From: Clostridia bacterium
GTDB lineage: Bacteria > Bacillota > Clostridia > Oscillospirales > CAG-272
Assembly (NCBI GenBank): GCA_017472255.1
Contig: JAFUQU010000007.1
Span: forward strand, 1-43,897
DNA: 43,897 bases
Direction of reading: 5' to 3'
Within the stretch, counting starts at the first letter, position 1. Each line of letters opens with the position of its first letter. Of this stretch, positions 1 to 8,399 are shown in pieces. Both the position numbers and the translations under genes were made by a program. The notes under the pieces were generated by a model. That model was given only the letters and a program-made list of their open reading frames with translations, ran no database searches and was not told where the DNA came from.

Positions 1-52
1 AGTTCAGACACTCCAAAAGCAGTTCGTCTTGTTCATCGAAACACGACACAAG

Positions 53-406
53 CTATTGATTAGTTATAGCCGTGTAGTATTTTTTGAGTTTCGGTGTGGT
101 GGTGCGGTTTTCATTCTTTTCGGCAATTATGTTCCAATCAATATCTTTCCAATCTGGCAGGGTACGGAGGTTGTTGTAAGTTAGTATTGTTGCCGAAGGA
201 TAGCTAATCCTTAGATATGCAAATGGTGGCGACAAGGTATCCGTTTTTTCGGTGGATGTAACCTTGAAAAAGGGAATGATATATTCAGCACCATGCCTCA
301 CAACAACAGGAAAGCCCATACAAGCTTCCATTGGAATCAGCATACAAACCTTTCTGGAAAAACGGATGCTGTTAAGCCATTCCTTAAAATCAATATCCCA
401 ATTCAT
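53..406 (-). CDS. hypothetical protein (117 aa), last gene seen of the dynamin operon
   Basis: I do not recognise this protein. It is soluble, with no signal peptide or membrane segment. The middle holds a beta-rich stretch (VCMLIPMEACMGFPVVVRHG near residues 20-38) and the C-terminus is basic and polar. Its ATG overlaps the stop of the 209-residue upstream gene by 4 nt, so translation is probably coupled and it belongs to the XRE/dynamin/LytTR operon. The DNA is AT-rich like the rest of the island. The operon may continue beyond the left edge of the window. A role as an accessory or partner protein of the GTPases is only a guess from position. Confidence 0.7.
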   Translation of the reverse strand: MNWDIDFKEWLNSIRFSRKVCMLIPMEACMGFPVVVRHGAEYIIPFFKVTSTEKTDTLSPPFAYLRISYPSATILTYNNLRTLPDWKDIDWNIIAEKNENRTTTPKLKKYYTAITNQ

Positions 407-1032
407 TTATACACCTCCAACATCCAACCATCTTTGGCGAGCCAAGCAAAGGCAGTTATATCTAACCGTTTTTTGCCACCATCGGCAGAAGATAGATCGT
501 TAATGAGGATTGCATTATTGTCAATCACACTAACAATTTCAACGGTTCGCATTCCCAACACTTCGCTTGGTATTGAGGAAAGCTGATTAAAGTATTCCCG
601 CCATACCAAATCGGGAAAATAGGCTATGATTTTACCACCGTTTTCAAGGCAGGCTTTTATATTTGCAATAGTGAGTTCGGAGAGTTGAACAAATGCTTTT
701 TGTGACAGCATTTCGATAATATCTCCTGCACTATACCCATCTTCCTTGTCATTACAGAACCAGCTTTCGCCAGTCAGCTCAATCATGATTTTTTCTACAG
801 TAAGTTTTGTTACTTTGGATGGCACGTCACTAAATTTCCATCCTTCATCATCTTCATTGATTTCTGTTGTAATATTAGAAATCAACCGTATTTGTTCCAT
901 ATTGGAATCATGAATTGTTTGTATTGTAAGCCTTTCAATCACATCGTCATCCGGGATAGGTGGAACCTCGATAGGGTTATCATTTGCATCACGCAGTTTG
1001 TTATTGTTTTCTTTAACATCAAACGGTTTCAC
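403..1032 (-). CDS. hypothetical protein (209 aa), possible papain-like (C39-like) fold
   Basis: No confident family can be named. The N-terminal 40 residues are charged and probably disordered. The C-terminal half (about residues 115-209) reads like the second half of papain/C39-type folds: an amphipathic segment ending ENGGKIIAYFPDLVW, then MRTVEIVSVIDNNAILINDL, where active enzymes usually show a His-Ala-Val start and an Asn-Asp-Pro-like strand, then a closing helix ending in WMLEVYK. The expected catalytic His position appears to be Arg-Thr, so if the fold is right the protein may be an inactive pseudo-peptidase. The start overlaps the LytTR gene by 14 nt and the stop overlaps the next gene by 4 nt. 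The fold assignment is inference by eye. Confidence 0.65.
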   Translation of the reverse strand: MKPFDVKENNNKLRDANDNPIEVPPIPDDDVIERLTIQTIHDSNMEQIRLISNITTEINEDDEGWKFSDVPSKVTKLTVEKIMIELTGESWFCNDKEDGYSAGDIIEMLSQKAFVQLSELTIANIKACLENGGKIIAYFPDLVWREYFNQLSSIPSEVLGMRTVEIVSVIDNNAILINDLSSADGGKKRLDITAFAWLAKDGWMLEVYK

Positions 1033-1738
1033 AAATCACATCTCCTTTCAATGCGGCTATCAGCGTTGGATACTGTGCCTTGCTTGAAAACACCTTTGCT
1101 CCCGACTTAAATAAAACTGTCTTTTCAGACTTGTTGACTGAGGCAATGTTTTCTAAATTAACTAAATAGCTTTTATGACATCTGCAAAAGTTGTTTGAAG
1201 GTAGCATCGCTTCAACTTCATCCAGTTTTGCGGTTATTGTTTCGTATGTACCATCGGTTCTGTGAATATGGACAATCCTATATTCACTCTCAAAATAGTC
1301 AATATCCTTGTATTTCAATTGTAAAATTTGTGTTCTCGATTCATGGCAGAATGTCTTTTTTCCCGACATCACCCATGACGCAGCTTTTAATACGGTCTCA
1401 GAAAGTTTTTGCTTCTCCTTTGGATCAATTAAATAAGCTATCGGGAGAGAATGAAATGCCCTATAGACATTTTTATCATCGTCTGCCAAGAACACTATCG
1501 TAGTGGTTCGATTGGTCTTTCTTAATTCTTCTGCAAAACTTAGTCCAAATGATGATGCTGGCAAAAACAACATATCAACATAAGGATACTTTATTGTTGT
1601 TTTTCTTAACGCCGTTTCCGTGGAACACGACAAAATCTTTGCACGATAATCAGCATGAAATAAGACCGCAGCGATAAATCGCTGTAGTATCTCAGCCTCG
1701 TCATTATTTACGTTATATATACATACAGATATTTCCAT
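1019..1738 (-). CDS. LytTR-domain transcriptional regulator with degenerate receiver
   Basis: Two domains are visible. The first 120 residues or so are receiver-like (alternating beta and alpha, VDMLFLPASSFG near residues 58-69), but the position where the phospho-accepting Asp normally stands is Pro, so phosphorylation is unlikely. Residues about 140-235 form a LytTR DNA-binding domain: YKDIDYFESEYRIVHIHR, a TITAKLDEVEAMLP segment, then FCRCHKSYLVNLENI, which is typical of the AgrA/LytR family. No sensor kinase is adjacent. It lies downstream of three GTPase genes in the same operon, after a strong hairpin. The ATG at 1738 is preferred; in-frame TTG (1750) and GTG (1747) codons lie upstream. 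It probably controls this operon or a linked one, but its target is unknown. Confidence 0.85.
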   Translation of the reverse strand: MEISVCIYNVNNDEAEILQRFIAAVLFHADYRAKILSCSTETALRKTTIKYPYVDMLFLPASSFGLSFAEELRKTNRTTTIVFLADDDKNVYRAFHSLPIAYLIDPKEKQKLSETVLKAASWVMSGKKTFCHESRTQILQLKYKDIDYFESEYRIVHIHRTDGTYETITAKLDEVEAMLPSNNFCRCHKSYLVNLENIASVNKSEKTVLFKSGAKVFSSKAQYPTLIAALKGDVICETV

Positions 1739-1760
1739 CGTGTTCACCAACCTTATTTGT

Positions 1761-1794
1761 CCACGGCGAATGACTTTTATGCCATTCGCCGTGG
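1761..1794 (-). terminator. intra-operon hairpin between GTPase 3 and LytTR gene
   Basis: A perfect 12-bp inverted repeat (CCACGGCGAATG and its complement) with a 10-nt loop fills the 66-nt gap between the third GTPase gene and the LytTR gene. It lacks a long U tract in the minus-strand direction, so it may be an attenuator or an mRNA-processing/stability hairpin that lowers regulator expression relative to the GTPases. Confidence 0.55.
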
Positions 1795-1804
1795 TTCCAT
1801 CATT

Positions 1805-3850
1805 TTATGCCAATGCGTCTGTGCGAATCTTATCTGCGTTATCAATAATTGTGTTGATATCTGCAATCCATGTAGTAATGTTTGCTTTGCGAGCCTGAAC
1901 TGCTTCCTCACCCTTCTTCTTATCATCAAGCAACTGCTTTGTTTCACGTTCGATCTGCTTGATGTCTGCGAATGCAGATTCTTTCGCTTCTTCGCTCAGT
2001 TTAGCAAACTCGGATTTAAGCTGGTTGTAAATGTTGTTGATCATCGTATCGACCTCGGCGGGATCGGAGAGAATTCTCTTGTATTCTTCAACAATTTTGT
2101 TGCAGACTTTCTTTTCCATGATTGCCTTGTTTCGTCCACCGGAGATCAAAATTTGCGCAATTTCACCGGCGATGATGACAGGCAAACCGACTGTTGAACC
2201 GAAGACAAGCAAAATTGCAAGGTTGATACCGATGTTAGCTACAATGCCTTGAATAAGACCATCCATACCTACTGCCATTCCGGAACTGGCACCGATCAAA
2301 TCGAATGTAAGCAAACCATAAACAACCGAGGCAACCTTGGAGCCGGTAGAACTCATTTCATCCGGGGAAGTGTGGGTCAAATTCAATCCCACCTTGATGT
2401 CGTTGATTGTCTCATCAAGATCATTGGCTCTATTCTTAAGCTTTTCACCAATCTTCTTCATTTTTCTTGATACTTCCGGCTTGAGAACATTTTCAGTCCA
2501 ATCAACAGTAAAGCTCTCATACTGTCCCTGCATATGAACCTCAAATTCCTTGGCAATCGCCTCAGCGGTTCTCTTAGGGTGAAGCATTTCTTTCTTTACA
2601 GAGCACTGATATGTACTTCTCCACTTGTCAACTTGGTCAAAAGCTTCCTTGGGCATTGCCTTACAAGTCGATTTGAGTTCTGTGAGAGCGTTCTCTAATT
2701 CAAGTTCAAAACTTTCAACAAAGAGTTCCGCCTGTGCTTTAGCGGATTCCATCCGTGCTTTAACATCCTTGATGCGCTGTTCAAATTCCTCCAGCGAAAG
2801 ATCTGCCGCATTATACTGTTCGTTAAGGCTCTTGATAGCATCATTTCCGACGGTTCTGATGCCTTCAACAATCATCTTGGAGAGTTCATCGCCTTTACAC
2901 TTGATAAGATAATCGCTCAAATAGCGTTCAAAATCCTGGTATCCAGACTCTTTAAGGAGATCAGTATTCCACGGAGAAGAATGCTTTGCCTTCTTTGCAT
3001 CACGAGAGGATACAAAGAAAATTCCGTTTCCATCAAGCATGGATGTGTACTGAGGCTTAACCAAATCTGTGTGTTTGGCAAGGTCTGCGGTTACGGTCTT
3101 TCTGAAAATTTCAAGTTCTTCGGGGTCGCCGCCGCTATTTTCGTTGTCCTCACATACATTGTCGTATCGAGTAACGAGGAATATAGGAGTTGTATAGTGC
3201 TTTAGGATCAGGTTTTCGATAACAACCTTTTCACTTTGGCTATACGCTCTCAATCCATTTACGCAATAAATGATAGCATGAACGTTGGGAAGATATTTAT
3301 GTGTAATATCGCCGTGGCTTGCAGGGTCATTCAGACCAGGAGAGTCAATGATCTCAACACCATCTTTCAAAATGTCGAGAGGCATAAAGACCTCAGCTCT
3401 TTCAAACGGAGATGCGATAACATTGCCTTCCATTGTATTGGCGTCTTTTCCGTCAGAATCACCGATATTGTGGTTAATCAGAAGATACTTTCTGAGTTCG
3501 GTAACAGGGACTTCAAAAGGAGCATCTCCGCCTTTCCATCTTCCCTTGATAGGGTAGATGACCGCTTTCTTATCTGCACCATACTTGATTTCGGTGATAA
3601 TAGCGGTAGCTGTCAATGCTCTTTCGGGAAGGATGGGTTCACCTATAAGAGCGTTTATCATAGTGGATTTACCGGCACTAAATTCACCCATAACAAGGAC
3701 CTTAAAGTTCTTGCTTTGATTCTTTTCTTTTAGCGCCTTGATTTTTTCAACAACATCCTGCTGTGTGCCCGTGCTCTGAGCGATCTCCAACAGCTTGTCC
3801 AATTGTCCATCGAGTTTGCTGACTGCTTCCTTAAATACTGCTGTGTTCAT
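1805..3850 (-). CDS. dynamin-like GTPase, third of three (681 aa)
   Basis: This is a bacterial dynamin-like protein. It carries the GTPase signatures in order: P-loop GEFSAGKS (residues 55-62), switch Thr within PERALTATA, G3 DSPG (169-172), and G4-like TRYD (227-230). A long helical region follows (about 330-500), rich in Glu, Lys and Ala and forming the expected stalk. A hydrophobic, Gly-rich stretch comes next (about 520-580, two probable membrane-inserting segments), then a C-terminal coiled coil. Bacterial dynamins remodel or tether membranes and often work in pairs from neighbouring genes. The start has a good Shine-Dalgarno (AAGGAG, 8 nt away). It sits 30 nt downstream of the second GTPase and upstream of the LytTR gene. 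Its precise role is unknown. Confidence 0.9.
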   Translation of the reverse strand: MNTAVFKEAVSKLDGQLDKLLEIAQSTGTQQDVVEKIKALKEKNQSKNFKVLVMGEFSAGKSTMINALIGEPILPERALTATAIITEIKYGADKKAVIYPIKGRWKGGDAPFEVPVTELRKYLLINHNIGDSDGKDANTMEGNVIASPFERAEVFMPLDILKDGVEIIDSPGLNDPASHGDITHKYLPNVHAIIYCVNGLRAYSQSEKVVIENLILKHYTTPIFLVTRYDNVCEDNENSGGDPEELEIFRKTVTADLAKHTDLVKPQYTSMLDGNGIFFVSSRDAKKAKHSSPWNTDLLKESGYQDFERYLSDYLIKCKGDELSKMIVEGIRTVGNDAIKSLNEQYNAADLSLEEFEQRIKDVKARMESAKAQAELFVESFELELENALTELKSTCKAMPKEAFDQVDKWRSTYQCSVKKEMLHPKRTAEAIAKEFEVHMQGQYESFTVDWTENVLKPEVSRKMKKIGEKLKNRANDLDETINDIKVGLNLTHTSPDEMSSTGSKVASVVYGLLTFDLIGASSGMAVGMDGLIQGIVANIGINLAILLVFGSTVGLPVIIAGEIAQILISGGRNKAIMEKKVCNKIVEEYKRILSDPAEVDTMINNIYNQLKSEFAKLSEEAKESAFADIKQIERETKQLLDDKKKGEEAVQARKANITTWIADINTIIDNADKIRTDALA

Positions 3851-3880
3851 AATAATTTCTCCTTATTGTTCATTTGTTTT

Positions 3881-5434
3881 TTATTCTTCATTGGAAAGTA
3901 AGGAACTGACAATTTCATCACACATACGGTTGATTTCGGAAATTGCCTTGAACTCAGCAAGCACCTTGCTGTCTCCTTCGCTTACAGGAGTCTTCGCAGT
4001 AGCCAACTGCAGATCCTGGATGGATATGCTCATGCTCTTATATCCGTATTCAATATTCTTCTTCAGCACTTCAATGTTGTCATCTCTGCTTCCGAGAATA
4101 TATCTGGCGATTTCGGATTTCAAACATTGCTGTCTATCGGCTTTTTTCTTTTTGGTTTCCATGAATGTCCAAAAACCGGTTCCTGCCACCGCAACACCCG
4201 CAAGCTTCCAATAGAGAGCGTTAATGCTGTGCATAGCCAATGCAGGGTAAACCAAAACACCACACAAAGCAACTGTCGAAACAACCAACCCAGCCATTGC
4301 CAGCGTTTTCGTTGTTCTTGTACTATTCAATTCATTGGGAGCAACACCAAAAACCACATCTTCAAGCTGTGTTTCGGAATTGTTTGTGTCAATGGAAAGT
4401 TTCGAGCCAAATCGATTCTCTACTGTCTGAACAAGCCAATCTCGGTCATTGGTAAACTGAGAGCAAATAAGCCGATCAATTTTGTTTGAAATTCTGATGA
4501 TCTCTCTGTGGAATTCTTTTTCAAGCGACTGTTCCCACCACTCTTTAGGAGACTTCGCAAGCATCGCCTTATCTGCAAGAGTAGCAATACAGTCCGCATA
4601 CAGTCGATTCATTTCAACGGACATCGCTTCAATCAACTTTAATTTCCGAGATTCGATTTCAAGTTTGATTTTGTCCCATGCAATTTTTTCATCGAGAATA
4701 ATCTGCTTGGTTTGTCTTTCTTTATCAGATGCGATTTGCATTTTCTTCTTCACAGAGTCATATTTTTCTGCGATGTGTGCCTTCAGAACCTTCGCATAGC
4801 TTACGGCAAGCATATAATCTCGGATATCGATACTGTCCTCCGCAGAAGCGAAGTCATTCATGATGGCTTGCTTGGTAGCTTCCTCATCTTTGGTGTTAAT
4901 TACAATTAGAGAATCGGAGCCAAAGTGACGTTCTGCCTGTGTCTTAATATATGCAATAATTTCGTCTTTCTCCGACTCATCCGTTGCATCCAACTTGTTT
5001 AGGACAAGAGAGCAAGGAACGCCGTGAGATAGACATGCTTTAATAGCAGTTACGTCTTGCTGAGAAAAGGGAGTAGTAGCTGAGAGCACGTAAATTGCCG
5101 CATCAATGTACCAAAGTGGGGAGTCAATTTCTGCCACGCCATATCCGACATAAGCACTGGTACTCAATTCAATCCATCTGCAATTGTGCTCGTCTGATTC
5201 GACAAAAGCAACTTTTCCGTGTTCGTTTGATCTTACAGAAACGGGGAGTTTCTTTTCTCCTGCCAAAATATTAATGATTGTGCTTTTACCGGCATTAACA
5301 TCACCCAATACAGCGTATTGCTTCATAATGCTGCGCTGCATCGACACCCGAGCTTCGTTGTAGCTTTCCTTTATCTGCGAGCATCCGGCTTGTTCGGCAA
5401 GAGCATTCAGCTTATTATAGATATTTTCGTTCAT
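3881..5434 (-). CDS. dynamin-related GTPase, second of three, divergent (517 aa)
   Basis: A P-loop GDVNAGKS is at residues 44-51 and an NKLD G4 motif follows LVL, so guanine-nucleotide binding is likely. The G3 region reads EIDSPLWY: the Gly of DxxG is missing, so hydrolysis may be weak or lost. A helical middle follows. A pair of hydrophobic segments (about residues 370-430, starting TLAMAGLVVSTVALCG) is suited to membrane insertion. It is shorter than its two neighbours. The ATG overlaps the stop of the first GTPase gene in an ATGA junction, which suggests coupled translation and a fixed ratio between the two. It may be a regulatory, non-hydrolysing partner in a heteromeric dynamin complex. 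That is inference from the altered motif. Confidence 0.85.
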   Translation of the reverse strand: MNENIYNKLNALAEQAGCSQIKESYNEARVSMQRSIMKQYAVLGDVNAGKSTIINILAGEKKLPVSVRSNEHGKVAFVESDEHNCRWIELSTSAYVGYGVAEIDSPLWYIDAAIYVLSATTPFSQQDVTAIKACLSHGVPCSLVLNKLDATDESEKDEIIAYIKTQAERHFGSDSLIVINTKDEEATKQAIMNDFASAEDSIDIRDYMLAVSYAKVLKAHIAEKYDSVKKKMQIASDKERQTKQIILDEKIAWDKIKLEIESRKLKLIEAMSVEMNRLYADCIATLADKAMLAKSPKEWWEQSLEKEFHREIIRISNKIDRLICSQFTNDRDWLVQTVENRFGSKLSIDTNNSETQLEDVVFGVAPNELNSTRTTKTLAMAGLVVSTVALCGVLVYPALAMHSINALYWKLAGVAVAGTGFWTFMETKKKKADRQQCLKSEIARYILGSRDDNIEVLKKNIEYGYKSMSISIQDLQLATAKTPVSEGDSKVLAEFKAISEINRMCDEIVSSLLSNEE

Positions 5435-7290
5435 CCTGCAATTTCTCCTTGTATTTCGTTTATTTGCTGCAAGACATTTTTAATTCGATTTTGTGTTTTT
5501 TCACTACGCTGAATTAAACGTGTAAGTTCTGCTTTTTCTGAATTAAACTGCCTTTCGAGGTTTTCGTAAACGGGCTTGTATTGAGCAACAAGCTCGTCCT
5601 TTTTTGTTTCCAATGCTTTTCTTGCTTTACTATAGTTTGTCTGCATTCCATTGCAGAGTTCTTGCACAATGGATTTTGATATTTCCGGAACCTTTCCAGA
5701 AACCGAATCTCTAACCTTGCTACGAGACGAATCTACAAATAATCTGTCTCCGCCAATTAAAGCAGCAACCCCTCCGATAATCCATCCGATGGGTCCCAAT
5801 CCTGTCAGAATGATTGCTGCAAGTCCTGCTCCTCCAACTGCCGTTGCAATATCAATTTTTCCTTCGTAATCACCAATCATATCACTTAAACCTGTAAGTT
5901 TGTCCGCTATGGTTACTTGATGTTCCGAAGTCGATAGAGAGGAGCTTTCGGGTAAAACACTTCCGATTTCCCCATAATACTTTTTTAATTTTTCGATCAT
6001 TCCAGCAATAGCAGAGGAGAGCGCTTTGTTGAGGTTCTGAGTGTGCTGTGTTGAAGTTGCATATATATCTTTGCAAGCTCCTTCAATATCGGTGGCGAGG
6101 GAGTTGTTGACGTATTTTGTCACACCCGATCTTGTATCACAAGCGATTAGCCCAGAGTTTACTTTCTGCATGATCTTGTTTTCAAGGTATGCACTTTCGC
6201 TTTTTACTGCCGTATTATGCGCCGTCTGAATCTTAGACAATTCATCGATAGCTGCTACCTTGCTGTCTGCGAGGACGGAGATAAGATTTGGAACGGAGTG
6301 GTTTTGAAGGACTGTTAGTCTATTTTCAAAACCTGTCTTTTGACTGAGTATTTCACTCTGAATAGAGGTCAGCAATTCGTTGGACAACTTAATGAGTCTT
6401 TCGGTTACAATTCGTTGTCTATTCTGTGCCAGTTTGTCCATCAGACTTTTCTGAAATTCTTTGAATTTGTTTGTCCAATAAGGATCTTTACCAGACAGCA
6501 TTGCTGAACAAGATAACACCTGAGGATCTTTTAAGTGGAAATTGTTGCGGAGATTTGTCTTTACAAACCTAATAACATCATCCCGTTCTTCTTCGTCAAC
6601 CCTATCCATCATAGTGACAACAAAGATTGCATCCTTCATAAAATATTCTGCGTTATCTTTTAGAAACTTCTCAAAAGACTGCGTATACGCTTGATCTGCG
6701 GGGAAAAGAATAATAATTGCATCGGCTTTTTCGTTGAGAATGTTTTTTGTAATTTCGGCATGCTTTTCAGCAAAATCGGCACCAGGATTGATTCCGGGGG
6801 TATCAATAATACAGAGACCATTGGCAAGTTCATCATCCGGCAACTCTATATTCACCGCTTCGATCTTCAAAGACAGTTCTTTGTCGGCTGTTAAAAGTGA
6901 AATTCTTTCATCAATTTCTGTTGGAAGCTGAATGCCGAATTTCTTTTCAAATTTCCTTACGTCTGTTTCGGAAGTCAGATCGTATTTTTTTCCGTTGTCA
7001 CATTTAACATTGACAACAACACGATCGTTCTTTCCTTTATAGATATAGGTAGGAACTGCAGTAGTTGCGGCGTGAGCAACTTTTAGGAGCTTTCTCTTAA
7101 TAATTGTGTTAATCAATGTACTTTTGCCAGAACTAAAATCACCAATAGTGGAGAGATAGAAATTTGTATCTCTGCTTCTGAGTGATATTTTTAAGTATTG
7201 CTCCCTGAATTCAGCAATCTTTTTTTCATCGATGGATAATTCATCAATGATGCTGCCTATAGTTTCTATGCTTTCAGATATGTTGTGCAT
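5431..7290 (-). CDS. dynamin-like GTPase, first of three (about 619 aa)
   Basis: GTPase motifs are complete: P-loop GDFSSGKS, switch Thr in HAATTAVPTY, G3 DTPG within IIDTPGINPG, and a G4-like TMMDRVDEEE. A long helical stalk follows, then a Gly-rich hydrophobic segment (AGLAAIILTGLGPIGWIIGG, in the C-terminal third) that probably inserts into membrane, then a C-terminal coiled coil rich in Lys and Glu. I prefer the ATG at 7290, with GGTGAG just upstream. A GTG at 7299 is in frame but would sit too close to AAAGGA. It is the first structural gene after the XRE regulator, with a 124-nt gap, and overlaps the next gene by 4 nt. Confidence 0.88.
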   Translation of the reverse strand: MHNISESIETIGSIIDELSIDEKKIAEFREQYLKISLRSRDTNFYLSTIGDFSSGKSTLINTIIKRKLLKVAHAATTAVPTYIYKGKNDRVVVNVKCDNGKKYDLTSETDVRKFEKKFGIQLPTEIDERISLLTADKELSLKIEAVNIELPDDELANGLCIIDTPGINPGADFAEKHAEITKNILNEKADAIIILFPADQAYTQSFEKFLKDNAEYFMKDAIFVVTMMDRVDEEERDDVIRFVKTNLRNNFHLKDPQVLSCSAMLSGKDPYWTNKFKEFQKSLMDKLAQNRQRIVTERLIKLSNELLTSIQSEILSQKTGFENRLTVLQNHSVPNLISVLADSKVAAIDELSKIQTAHNTAVKSESAYLENKIMQKVNSGLIACDTRSGVTKYVNNSLATDIEGACKDIYATSTQHTQNLNKALSSAIAGMIEKLKKYYGEIGSVLPESSSLSTSEHQVTIADKLTGLSDMIGDYEGKIDIATAVGGAGLAAIILTGLGPIGWIIGGVAALIGGDRLFVDSSRSKVRDSVSGKVPEISKSIVQELCNGMQTNYSKARKALETKKDELVAQYKPVYENLERQFNSEKAELTRLIQRSEKTQNRIKNVLQQINEIQGEIAG

Positions 7291-7414
7291 TTTACTCACC
7301 GTCCTTTGCGTATATCATTACTACAAAATTATTGTTTTTCTCATTTTTCGTCAAAAACGGACCTTAAAACTGCATTTTTGGCAAAAATCTTGTTCGGAAG
7401 ATCATTGCTGGCTC

Positions 7415-7651
7415 TTAATTATCATCTTGATATTCAACTGTAGGAGTATCATCCTTAACAAAGCTCATCATATCTGCTACATCACAATCAAGTACATCGG
7501 CAATCTTAAGGAGCACGGATAAAGCAACTTCTTGATTACGGCGAAGTTTTGTAAATGTAGCAGGGGCGATACCTGCAAGTTTTCTTAATTCCGCTTTACT
7601 CATTTCTCTATGTGCAAGTAGAATCCACAGTTTTTTATAACTTACTTTCAT
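7415..7651 (-). CDS. small XRE-family helix-turn-helix regulator (78 aa)
   Basis: This compact Cro/C1-type protein is nearly all one HTH domain (residues 5-66): MSKAELRKLAGIAPATFTKL is the helix-turn-helix, followed by the typical SVLLKIADVLDCDVADMM. Regulators of this size and type are common in Clostridia, including on mobile islands. It has an excellent Shine-Dalgarno (AAGGAGGG) and its own promoter just upstream. It leads the dynamin operon, so autoregulation and control of the GTPases are likely; this is inferred from position. Confidence 0.88.
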   Translation of the reverse strand: MKVSYKKLWILLAHREMSKAELRKLAGIAPATFTKLRRNQEVALSVLLKIADVLDCDVADMMSFVKDDTPTVEYQDDN

Positions 7652-7694
7652 GCAAATCCCTCCTTATATATTGGGACACATAGTAACAATTTAC

Positions 7695-7723
7695 ATTATA
7701 CCACAAAAATCGACAAAATACAA
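7695..7723 (-). promoter_or_regulatory. promoter of XRE-dynamin operon
   Basis: On the minus strand, a -35 TTGTAT and a perfect -10 TATAAT are separated by 17 bases. The start of transcription would fall about 35 nt before the regulator's ribosome site. It is the only good promoter seen for the whole operon, which implies one long transcript. Confidence 0.65.
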
Positions 7724-7850
7724 CGAGGACTTGTAAATTTCTCAAAAACAATAGCAGGAAATTAGATGACTTTTCAAGAAGTTGAACTAAAAGCGAAAGA
7801 TTGCATGCTGGTAAAGCACTAAAGTGAATTGTGCACCAAATGCTACTAAA

Positions 7851-8168
7851 TCATTGGTAACAAAGGTTTACTATTGACTCGCTTTCATTTGCGAGATTGA
7901 CGATATGCTTACTGCACTTCTTGGCATAGCACATCGTTTTATATGCTCCACCTGTTTCACGTTCTACACAGAACACAACCAGATCCGAACGGTCAATCAT
8001 TTCACGGTTGCGTGTTTGGTGTGCTTCTTTGAAATGACTGTCTGTAGAAGCTCCGCAGACCTCTACATCGTCATAATAGTCGTGAAAGGCTTCCACATTA
8101 TCTCGATACTCCGCTGTCTCATACGGCATAACCCATACAAGTGCGCTGTTAAAGGGCTTGCAGTTCAT
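7851..8168 (-). pseudogene. truncated SLOG-fold (DUF1273/YpsA-like) gene remnant
   Basis: The 105-residue product resembles only the C-terminal part of the YpsA/DUF1273 group of SLOG-fold proteins: VMPYETAEYRDNVEAFHDYYDD, cut here at MNC..., then a hydrophobic DLVVFCVERETGGAYKTM strand-loop with the Gly-Gly-Ala turn, and a final AKKCSKHIVNL segment. Full-length relatives are about 170-180 residues and carry an N-terminal nucleotide-binding half that is missing here. The frame is closed by a TGA eight codons upstream of the first Met. It may be a decayed gene in the island. A genuine short SLOG protein cannot be excluded. Confidence 0.5.
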
Positions 8169-8233
8169 CGCTGTAGGCTCTTTTGTTCATAGATTAGTTA
8201 CATTTGTGGTAATTATAAATTTGGGCGAGATAA

Positions 8234-8262
8234 TTGTAATTTTGCCGAATTTGTGTTATAAT
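8234..8262 (+). promoter_or_regulatory. promoter of HAD phosphatase gene
   Basis: A -35 TTGTAA and a -10 TATAAT are separated by 17 bases, with a TG one base before the -10 (extended -10). The resulting leader would be about 130 nt. Apart from this promoter, the 230-nt stretch between the SLOG remnant and the HAD gene shows no further clear structure. Confidence 0.6.
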
Positions 8263-8399
8263 GTACACGCTCCATCAAGGAGCACGACCATTACATCCAC
8301 CTTTGTATTCAAACCTCAAAGCCATTCGGGCACTTGCTACAAACATTGTATCATTGATACCGACAGATGATTTACTAATTTTTCGCCGGGAGATTGGAT

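Noticed and set aside
1..49. Possible start of another minus-strand gene (GTG at 49) at the left edge, four bases after the stop of the 117-residue gene.
   Set aside because: Only 16 codons are visible, with no clear ribosome site or recognisable motif; the operon may continue there but it cannot be supported.
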